Source: JAENVU01 sp964639075 (GTDB lineage: Bacteria > Actinomycetota > Acidimicrobiia > IMCC26256 > JAENVU01). From it: 11,605 nt of DNA. A model generated the notes under the pieces. That model was not told the origin of the DNA. It worked only from the letters and a program-made list of their open reading frames with translations, and did no database searches. A program made the translations under genes and the position numbers. The stretch covers positions 1 through 11,605 of the forward strand of contig CAZXCB010000099.1 of the NCBI GenBank assembly GCA_964639075.1, in the 5' to 3' direction. Below, piece by piece: positions 7,229 through 11,605 of the stretch (positions within the stretch are counted from its first letter, which is position 1; each line of letters starts with the position of its first letter).

Positions 7229-7902
7229 CGGGCCGTGGAATCGAGCCGGTACCCCAGCCCGCGCACCGTCGAGATGGTGCACGAGTCTCCGAGCTTCTTG
7301 CGCACCTGGGCGATGTGCACGTCGACGGTGCGCTCGTCGCCGAACCAGTCGGGGCCCCACACCGCGTCGAGGATCTGCTGGCGGCTGAGCGCGAGGCCCG
7401 GCCGCTCGGCCAGGAAGCGAAGCAGCTCGAACTCCTTCGCGGTGAAGTCGACCGGCTCGTCACGCACGCGGATCTCACGCCGGCCCAGGTCGACCACCGC
7501 CTCGCCCGCCGGGACGACCTCCGCCGTCTGCATGCCGTCGGTGCGACGGAGCACGGCCTTCACCCGTGCCACCAGCTCGGCCGGCGCGAACGGCTTGGTG
7601 AGGTAGTCGTCCGCACCGAGCTCCAGCCCGAGCACCCGGTCGATCTCGTCGGCGCGCGCGGTGAGGAAGATGACGGGCAGGGCGCTCGTCGCGCGGATGC
7701 GTCGGCACACCTCGAGCCCGTCGACGTCCGGGAGACCGACATCGAGCACGACGAGCCGCGGCCGCTGGTCCCGCACTGCGGCGAGCCCGTCCTCACCCGT
7801 CGCCTTCTTGAGCACGCGGAAGCCCTCACGACTCAGATAGAGGTCGACGAGATCGGCGATGTTGGGTTCGTCCTCGACGACGAGGATCGTGCCCTTGTCC
7901 AT
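7225..7902 (-). CDS. OmpR/PhoB-family response regulator
   Basis: A 225-residue DNA-binding response regulator, first gene of a two-gene operon with the downstream histidine kinase. Receiver domain 1-120: acidic pocket Glu10/Asp11, phospho-acceptor Asp54 in VVLDVGLPD, conserved Thr81 in FLTAR and Lys103 in LTKPF. Winged-helix effector domain about 133-222, with FTAKEFELLRFLAE, LSRQQILDAVWG and the recognition segment RTVDVHIAQVRKKLGD, then TVRGLGYRL. The ATG at 7902 is chosen because ILVVEDE follows within six residues; a GGGAG lies about 10 nt upstream. It presumably controls its own promoter and perhaps the divergent secreted protein gene, because a tandem repeat array lies in the shared upstream region (7935-7967). 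Confidence 0.96.
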   Translation of the reverse strand: MDKGTILVVEDEPNIADLVDLYLSREGFRVLKKATGEDGLAAVRDQRPRLVVLDVGLPDVDGLEVCRRIRATSALPVIFLTARADEIDRVLGLELGADDYLTKPFAPAELVARVKAVLRRTDGMQTAEVVPAGEAVVDLGRREIRVRDEPVDFTAKEFELLRFLAERPGLALSRQQILDAVWGPDWFGDERTVDVHIAQVRKKLGDSCTISTVRGLGYRLDSTAR

Positions 7903-7934
7903 GCGCGCATGCTCCCATGGGTTCCGTACGCTTC

Positions 7935-7967
7935 GTGCGATGTCGTTGTGATCGTTTCGTGATGTCC
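7935..7967. promoter_or_regulatory. Tandem 11-bp repeats, candidate response-regulator operator
   Basis: Three consecutive 11-bp units in the divergent gap: GTGCGATGTCG (7935-7945), TTGTGATCGTT (7946-7956) and TCGTGATGTCC (7957-7967). Aligned at 11-bp steps, units 2 and 3 share six of the first seven bases (T-T/C-GTGAT), and unit 1 shares five of seven with unit 2. Direct repeats with 11-bp periodicity are the typical binding geometry of OmpR/PhoB regulators, which bind head-to-tail as dimers. The array lies 33-65 bp upstream of the response regulator start and about 126-158 bp before the secreted protein start. Binding is inferred, not shown. Confidence 0.5.
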
Positions 7968-8092
7968 GGACGTGCTTCGGCGCGTGCGGCCGGCGCTTGA
8001 CGAAGTCCTCACATTCGCCTGATCTGCACCGTTTGATCCCTCCCGAAGGTGACGGGGTCGCAGCCGCGACGCCGAGACCGAACGGAGGAACC

Positions 8093-8611
8093 ATGAAGAC
8101 CAAGCAACTCCTCGCCACCATCGCCGCGGGCTCGATGCTCGCCGGCAGCACCCTTGCCCTGGCCGCGCCCGCGGGTGCCGCCACGACGCCCCGATGCGCG
8201 AGCGAGGCCTGGCCGACATCGGCCGACGGCCGCCCCACCGCCCCCACCGACGCCGAGGGCGTGTACCTCTGGCACACGAGCACCGGCTGGCACCTCCGCG
8301 TCAACGAGCCCGGTGCGGACCGCGCGGTGTTCGCCGGCTCGATCAGGGTCGACGGCCGGCTCGTGAGCTGGGGCCGCCACCTCGAGCGCGGCGGCGAGGG
8401 TGTCGTGACCCGCACCGGTGCGGGCGTCGCCGGCTTCCGCTTCGTGAACTACGGCGGCGTCGACGGCCTGGACTTCGTCACCCGCTGCTCGTCGACGCTC
8501 ACGATCCGGGTGAAGATGAACGGCGCCGTCGTGAGCGCCGATCACATCTTCATCGGCGCGGACGGCCACCACCCCTCCTCGCTGCCGACGACGATCACCA
8601 AGGCGGCCTGA
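8093..8611 (+). CDS. Small secreted protein of unknown function
   Basis: A 172-residue protein with a clear Sec signal peptide: MKTK, a hydrophobic core to about residue 25, and a predicted signal-peptidase I site after Ala29 (APAGA before ATTPR). The mature part is about 143 residues with two cysteines (Cys35 and Cys132) that could form one disulfide. Conspicuous motifs are GVYLWHTSTGWHLRV (56-70), VFAGSIRVDGRLVSW (79-93), FRFVNYGGVDGLDFVT (115-130) and IFIGADGHHPSSLP (152-165); these look like a small beta-rich domain. I recall similar uncharacterised actinobacterial proteins but cannot assign a named family. The ATG at 8093 has an excellent Shine-Dalgarno GGAGGA (8084-8089). It is divergent from the response regulator/kinase operon, so it may be a target or partner of that system. 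An in-frame upstream extension is unlikely because it would bury the signal peptide. Confidence 0.85.
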   Translation: MKTKQLLATIAAGSMLAGSTLALAAPAGAATTPRCASEAWPTSADGRPTAPTDAEGVYLWHTSTGWHLRVNEPGADRAVFAGSIRVDGRLVSWGRHLERGGEGVVTRTGAGVAGFRFVNYGGVDGLDFVTRCSSTLTIRVKMNGAVVSADHIFIGADGHHPSSLPTTITKAA

Positions 8612-8627
8612 GCACCCACACCGCGAT

Positions 8628-8665
8628 CGACGACGCGCCGCACCCACGGGTTCGGCGCGTCGTCG
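8628..8665 (+). terminator. Strong 13-bp hairpin after secreted protein gene
   Basis: Perfect 13-bp inverted repeat: CGACGACGCGCCG (8628-8640) and CGGCGCGTCGTCG (8653-8665) around a 12-nt loop. It begins 16 nt after the secreted-protein stop and ends 14 nt before the -10 box of the next gene. There is no T-tract, so it is at best an atypical terminator of the high-GC type; a role at the downstream promoter is an alternative. Confidence 0.6.
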
Positions 8666-8679
8666 CGCGCGATCAGCCC

Positions 8680-8685
8680 TACGCT
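8680..8685 (+). promoter_or_regulatory. Probable -10 box of SDR gene (leaderless)
   Basis: TACGCT followed by 6 nt and the ATG at 8692, fitting TANNNT at leaderless spacing. No good -35 hexamer is visible; that region falls inside the right arm of the upstream hairpin. Confidence 0.4.
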
Positions 8686-8691
8686 CGGGTG

Positions 8692-9477
8692 ATGCGCATC
8701 CTCATCACCGGCGCGGGGCGCGCGATCGGTCGGGCGACCGCCGACGAGCTGCTCGCACGAGGCCACGACGTCGTCGCCACCGCACGCGACCCCGAGCTGC
8801 TCGCGGACCTCGTCGGCGGGACGGTCCTTCCACTCGACGTGACCGACGACGCGTCGGTCGCCGCGTGCATGGCGCGCGCCGGCGAGCTGGACGCCATCGT
8901 GAACAACGCCGCGGTCATCGGCTCGGGACCGCTCGAGGACTATCCGATCGAGCGGCTGCGCCGCGTGCTCGAGACGAACACCGTCGGCGCGCTCCGCATG
9001 GTGCAAGCGGTCCTCCCCGCGTGGCGCGAGCGCCGCTCGGGCGTGTTCGTGAACGTCTCGAGCGTGCAGGGTCGGGTCGCGACACCGCTCGAAGGCCCGT
9101 ACGCGGCGTCGAAGCACGCGCTGGAGGGCCTCTCCGAGACGCTGCACTACGAGGTCGGTCACTTCGGGATCCGAGTGGTGCTGATCCAGCCGGGCTACAT
9201 CGCGCCGGGGATGAAGCACAGTGACGACCATCCCGGACCGGACGCGTACGCGGAGCTCCACGAGCAGTGGAGCGGGACCGATGCCACGCTCAACGCCGAC
9301 GGCCGACCCGGCCCTGAGATCGTCGCGCGCGCGATCGCGGTGGCGATCGAGGATCCGAGCACCCCGTTGCGCGTGCCGGTGGGCGCCGACGCCGAGATGA
9401 TCCTCGCGATCCGGGCGCAGCTGTCGGACGCGGAGTTCGAGGCGACGATGCGGACGGCGATCGGGCTCAGCTGGTAG
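8692..9477 (+). CDS. Classical short-chain dehydrogenase/reductase
   Basis: A 261-residue cytoplasmic NAD(P)-dependent oxidoreductase of the classical SDR family. The Rossmann fold starts at residue 1 with the cofactor loop TGAGRAIG (6-13), followed by DVTD (49-52) for adenine binding and NNAA (71-74). The catalytic set is complete: Asn96 (ETNTVGA), Ser124 in NVSSVQG, Tyr137 and Lys141 in YAASK, then the PGY motif (167-169). Arg32 after the second strand (TARDP) is compatible with NADP(H). The substrate cannot be read from sequence. The ATG at 8692 begins directly with the first Rossmann strand; GTG at 8689 is in frame immediately before it and cannot be excluded. The gene appears monocistronic, flanked by a hairpin upstream and an 83-bp gap before bL37. 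Confidence 0.94.
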   Translation: MRILITGAGRAIGRATADELLARGHDVVATARDPELLADLVGGTVLPLDVTDDASVAACMARAGELDAIVNNAAVIGSGPLEDYPIERLRRVLETNTVGALRMVQAVLPAWRERRSGVFVNVSSVQGRVATPLEGPYAASKHALEGLSETLHYEVGHFGIRVVLIQPGYIAPGMKHSDDHPGPDAYAELHEQWSGTDATLNADGRPGPEIVARAIAVAIEDPSTPLRVPVGADAEMILAIRAQLSDAEFEATMRTAIGLSW

Positions 9478-9528
9478 CAGCCAGCCGGTCGCGACGCTCC
9501 CGGCCGGAGCCCGGCGGGGCCGCTCGAC

Positions 9529-9534
9529 TACTGT
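9529..9534 (+). promoter_or_regulatory. Probable -10 box of bL37 gene
   Basis: TACTGT, predicting transcription start near 9541 and a leader of about 20 nt that contains the GGAGGA ribosome binding site (9549-9554). A small hairpin GCTCC-CGGCC-GGAGC (9496-9510) lies upstream and may close the SDR transcript. No clear -35 hexamer. Confidence 0.4.
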
Positions 9535-9560
9535 GCTCGCTTCCCCTCGGAGGATCGACC

Positions 9561-9647
9561 GTGAGCAAGAAGACGAAGAAGCGCAAGCTCCGCGCCCGGC
9601 GCAGCAAGGCCAACCACGGCAAGCGCCCCCGCGTCGGACGCCGCTAG
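9561..9647 (+). CDS. Ribosomal protein bL37 (28 residues)
   Basis: A very small, extremely basic protein: 28 residues, about half Lys/Arg, beginning VSKKTKKRKLRARR and continuing RSKANHGKRPRVGRR. The SKANHGKRP motif is, to my knowledge, characteristic of bL37, the roughly 24-residue extra protein of the large ribosomal subunit first seen in mycobacterial ribosome structures and widespread in actinobacteria. A strong Shine-Dalgarno GGAGGA (9549-9554) lies 6 nt before the GTG start, and a TACTGT -10 box lies further upstream, so it has its own expression signals. Its TAG stop lies within CTAG, which also provides the stop of the convergent membrane protein gene. Homologues usually end in NS/NA after KRP; here the tail is RVGRR, slightly longer. 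Short basic chance translation is the alternative but is unlikely given motif and RBS. Confidence 0.85.
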   Translation: MSKKTKKRKLRARRSKANHGKRPRVGRR

Positions 9648-10093
9648 CCGGGACGCGCCGCGAGCCCGTCCGCGCCGGCCGGGGGCACCGAGCGCACCAC
9701 GAGGAGCAGGACGGCCGCCACGAGTGGCGCCAGCACGAGGCTCCCCAGGACCGCCACCTGGTCGCCCGTCCCGAACATGTCCGCGTGGCGCGCGTGGTAC
9801 ACGACGTGCAGCACCCCGTTCACGAGCGTCGCCGCGAGCGCCGCGCGCACGAGGGGCAGCGACAACGTGACCGCCGCCGCGAGCAGCACCACGAAGAGCG
9901 CGAGGTTGAGCTCACCGACGTCGCGCACCAGGTGCTGGTTGTACGGGCCGTCGGCCGACACCCAGTGGCGGCCACCACCGGGGAAGTCCGTGTAGAAGGA
10001 CCGCGGCGCGAACGCCGCCCAGAATCCGACGAGCGCGAAGCTCACGGCGAGGTACGCGAGTCCGATCCGGACCCAGGTCGAGTGTCGACTCAT
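9644..10093 (-). CDS. Conserved four-helix integral membrane protein, function unknown
   Basis: A 149-residue protein with four predicted membrane segments at about 9-29, 62-79, 81-99 and 112-134. Between the first two lies a conserved-looking extramembrane loop with PRSFYTDFPGGGRHWVSADG (30-49), PYNQHLVRDVGELNLAL (50-66); a VNGVLHVVYHARH stretch (91-103) has several His residues in or near the third helix. I recognise this pattern from uncharacterised actinobacterial membrane proteins but give no function. The ATG at 10093 overlaps the stop of the upstream SDR-like gene by 4 bp (ATGA), so it is translationally coupled as third gene of the Rrf2 operon. Its stop codon shares CTAG (9644-9647) with the convergent bL37 gene. 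Confidence 0.85.
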   Translation of the reverse strand: MSRHSTWVRIGLAYLAVSFALVGFWAAFAPRSFYTDFPGGGRHWVSADGPYNQHLVRDVGELNLALFVVLLAAAVTLSLPLVRAALAATLVNGVLHVVYHARHADMFGTGDQVAVLGSLVLAPLVAAVLLLVVRSVPPAGADGLAARPG

Positions 10094-11043
10094 CGGTCGT
10101 CCCCCGGTCGTCGCGCTCCGGCCTCCCTCGACCGGTCCGCCGCGGTCGCGACCCAACCCGTCCGGGCGTCCGCGTACCGTGGCGCCCATCCGGTGGCGTC
10201 GCGGAACCTGCGGTTCGACACGCGTTGCGACGCGGTGAGCGCGTCCGCCACGCTGCCTCCTGCCAGACGCACCAACCGGGACGGCGTCGGTTTCGGCGGT
10301 TTGATCCCGAACGCCTGCGCGAACGCGGCAAGGTACTCGCCGCGCCGCAGCGGCTCGTCGTCGGCGACGTTGTACACGCCGGCCGGGGCGGCGAGCGCGG
10401 CGACGACCGCGGTCGCGACGTCCGCGCAGTGGACCGACGACATGAACGCGTCGCCGTCACCCGCGATCGAGGACCGGCGGAAGCGCGCGAGCCTCAGCGC
10501 CTCGTCGGTGCCGCGGTTGCCCGCACCGCCGTAGAAGAGCCCGAAGCGCAGCACGCAGGCGGTGCCGGCGTCGCCGAAGGCGAGAGCGAGCTTCTCGCCC
10601 TCGAGGGTCGGCGCGAGCAGACCCGGATCCTCGAGGAGCGGCGAGTCCTCGTCGAGCCAACGATCGCCGCCGTCGCGGTAGACGAACGTGATCGACTCCT
10701 TCACGAACGTCGTCGCCCCGGCCTCCCGCGCGCCGGCGACGAGGTTGCGGGTCGCGTCGACGCGCAACCGGTTGTGCGTCTCCCAGCCCTTGGGTCGCGC
10801 GGCGCGGCTCATCGTGGGGACGTTGGTGGCCAGGTGGACCACCGCCTCGCTCCCGATGACCGCCCTCGCGACCGCGCCGGCGTCGAAGAGGTCGACGGTC
10901 ACCGGCTCCGCACCCGCCGCACGCAGACCGGCGGCCGCGTCCTCCCGTCGCGAGACCGCGCGCACGTCGTGCCCGGCCGCGAGGAGCGCGGGCACCGCGA
11001 GCCGCCCGGCGACACCGGTCGCCCCCGTCAGGAACACCTTCAT
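10090..11043 (-). CDS. NAD(P)-binding extended SDR / NAD-dependent epimerase-like protein
   Basis: A 317-residue extended-SDR protein. The N-terminal Rossmann fold has the dinucleotide loop TGATGVAG (6-13) directly after the start, followed by AVSRRED (29-35), where the arginines suggest NADP(H), and VVHLATNVP (68-76). The second half has VLRFGLFYGGAGN (164-176) and VHCADVATAVVAAL (204-217), typical of the epimerase/dehydratase and NmrA-like groups. The catalytic YxxxK is not intact: Lys151 is present in LEGEK but residue 147 is Leu rather than Tyr. It may therefore be a low-activity or purely cofactor-binding protein; substrate unknown. Its ATG at 11043 overlaps the rrf2 stop by 4 bp, and its own TGA overlaps the start of the membrane protein gene by 4 bp, making it the middle gene of a tightly coupled operon. 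Confidence 0.92.
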   Translation of the reverse strand: MKVFLTGATGVAGRLAVPALLAAGHDVRAVSRREDAAAGLRAAGAEPVTVDLFDAGAVARAVIGSEAVVHLATNVPTMSRAARPKGWETHNRLRVDATRNLVAGAREAGATTFVKESITFVYRDGGDRWLDEDSPLLEDPGLLAPTLEGEKLALAFGDAGTACVLRFGLFYGGAGNRGTDEALRLARFRRSSIAGDGDAFMSSVHCADVATAVVAALAAPAGVYNVADDEPLRRGEYLAAFAQAFGIKPPKPTPSRLVRLAGGSVADALTASQRVSNRRFRDATGWAPRYADARTGWVATAADRSREAGARRPGDDR

Positions 11044-11528
11044 GTGAGCACCTCCTGCATCCAGCGCGCGCCGGCGCGCAGCCCAGCCGGCGACGCGTCC
11101 CGCACCACGGTCTCGAGCACCGCGGCGAGCGTGACCGCGCCGAGCGACGCTCGCCATGCCGCATCCGCCTCGTCCATCACCGCGTGGATCGCGCACGGCA
11201 GCCGGTACGCGGCCGCCGGCTGCGCGGCCGGGCCGCGCCGGCGGATCTCGGTGCACACGAACGCGCCGGTGTCCCCGTCGATCGCCTCGACCACGTCGAG
11301 CACCGTGATGTCGGTGGCCGGCCGCGCCAGCCGGTAGCCGCCCCGGGGTCCCTGGACCGCTTCGAGGATGCCCACCCGGCTGAGCGCCTGCAGGTGCTTG
11401 GCGAGGTAGGCCGCCGGCACGCCGTGGTACTCCGCCAGGCGCGCCGCCGGCAGCGCCCGGTCCGGCGGGAGCACGGCCAGCAACGTCGCGACGTGCAGAC
11501 CCCACTCCACGCCGTCGGAGAGCTTCAT
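11040..11528 (-). CDS. Rrf2-family transcriptional regulator
   Basis: A 162-residue regulator. An N-terminal winged helix (about 1-85) shows the Rrf2 signatures: KLSDGVEWGLHVATLLA (2-18), LAEYHGVPAAYLAKHLQALS (31-50), GILEAVQGPRGGYRLARP (53-70) and ITVLDVVEAIDG (74-85). The C-terminal part has Cys92 (FVCTEIR) and Cys112 (LPCAIH) only. Fe-S Rrf2 proteins such as IscR use three closely spaced cysteines, so a cluster here would need another ligand, or sensing may be thiol-based or absent. It is the first gene of an operon with the NAD(P)-binding protein and the membrane protein. The ATG at 11528 has no Shine-Dalgarno; the -10 box ends 7 nt upstream, so the mRNA is probably leaderless. An inverted repeat over the promoter suggests autoregulation. 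Confidence 0.93.
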   Translation of the reverse strand: MKLSDGVEWGLHVATLLAVLPPDRALPAARLAEYHGVPAAYLAKHLQALSRVGILEAVQGPRGGYRLARPATDITVLDVVEAIDGDTGAFVCTEIRRRGPAAQPAAAYRLPCAIHAVMDEADAAWRASLGAVTLAAVLETVVRDASPAGLRAGARWMQEVLT

Positions 11529-11568
11529 AATCCGGATAGTAGATATCCGTATTCAGGTCGTCAACCTG
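11529..11568 (-). promoter_or_regulatory. rrf2 promoter with two inverted-repeat operators
   Basis: On the minus strand: -35 TTGACG (11564-11559), 17-bp spacer, -10 TACTAT (11541-11536), then 7 nt to the ATG. This is the best promoter in the window. The -10 lies in the inverted repeat CGGATA-N5-TATCCG (11533-11549), which extends with one mismatch per arm to 11529-11553. The -35 lies in a second inverted repeat, CAGGT-N5-ACCTG (11554-11568). The centres (11541 and 11561) are 20 bp apart, about two helical turns. This fits autorepression by the Rrf2 protein. The remaining bases to 11605 show no gene. Confidence 0.65.
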
Positions 11569-11605
11569 GGCCGAGTCTCGGCTCCGGGCAGTGCGCGCAG
11601 CACGA

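Noticed and set aside
5840..7606. Long plus-strand open frame opposite the histidine kinase
   Set aside because: Low-complexity Arg/Gly/Asp-rich translation mirroring high-GC codons; the minus strand encodes an intact kinase and response regulator.
7997..8025. Possible secreted-gene promoter TTGACG with 17 bp to TGATCT
   Set aside because: The -35 is good, but the -10 lacks the conserved A at position 2 and the rest is weak, so I did not list it as a feature.
8057..8070. Hairpin GTCGC-AGCC-GCGAC in the leader of the secreted protein gene
   Set aside because: Only a 5-bp stem, not overlapping the ribosome binding site and with no riboswitch-like conserved elements.
8194..8691. In-frame upstream extension of the SDR frame across the secreted protein gene
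   Set aside because: It overlaps a well-supported gene in another frame and crosses the 13-bp hairpin; the Rossmann motif starts right at ATG 8692.
11570..11582. Small palindrome GCCGAG-T-CTCGGC upstream of the rrf2 promoter
   Set aside because: Short and GC-rich, with no linked signal; similar chance palindromes are frequent at this base composition.
1..11605. CRISPR array, tRNA/rRNA genes, transposase or integrase, toxin-antitoxin pairs
   Set aside because: No regular spacer-repeat pattern, no structural RNA sequence, and no recombinase or toxin motif was found on either strand; the AbrB gene has no toxin partner and is not a MazE-type antitoxin setting.

Overview
This is a very GC-rich (by eye above 70%), gene-dense chromosomal segment from an actinobacterium. 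The support is the codon bias toward G/C third positions, frequent GTG/TTG starts, TACNNT-type -10 boxes placed 6-7 nt from start codons, and a 28-residue protein carrying the SKANHGKRP motif of the actinobacterial ribosomal protein bL37. I cannot name the genus; a deep-branching lineage such as Acidimicrobiia is a guess. There is no tRNA, rRNA, CRISPR array, insertion sequence or prophage, and no stretch over 300 bp without a gene.

Region 1 (1-3609) is translation-linked housekeeping: a TatD-family hydrolase (cut by the window edge) behind methionyl-tRNA synthetase metG, a divergent AbrB-type regulator with a zinc-ribbon tail, the 16S rRNA methyltransferase rsmI, and a DUF192 protein. The order and orientation tatD-metG-abrB-rsmI, with abrB alone on the opposite strand, is the same as around abrB in Bacillus subtilis. 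Region 2 (3610-5654) holds a membrane O-acyltransferase fused to an SGNH hydrolase domain, a cell-envelope polysaccharide modifier. Region 3 (5651-8611) is an OmpR/PhoB response regulator and HAMP histidine kinase in one operon, divergent from a small secreted protein of unknown family; the shared 190-bp control region contains three tandem repeats at 11-bp spacing, the geometry expected for an OmpR/PhoB regulator.

Region 4 (8612-9647) has a classical short-chain dehydrogenase and the tiny bL37 gene. Region 5 (9644-11568) is an operon on the minus strand: Rrf2-family regulator, NAD(P)-binding SDR-like protein lacking the usual catalytic Tyr, and a four-helix membrane protein, chained by two ATGA overlaps. 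Its promoter is unusually complete (TTGACG, 17 bp, TACTAT) and each promoter box sits in its own inverted repeat, the two centres 20 bp apart.

No obvious new defence or mobile system is present. The most interesting signals are regulatory: the Rrf2 double operator, the tandem array at the two-component locus, a recurring leaderless start pattern, a bidirectional -10 box between metG and abrB, and three tail-to-tail gene pairs packed so tightly that stop codons overlap or share a hairpin.
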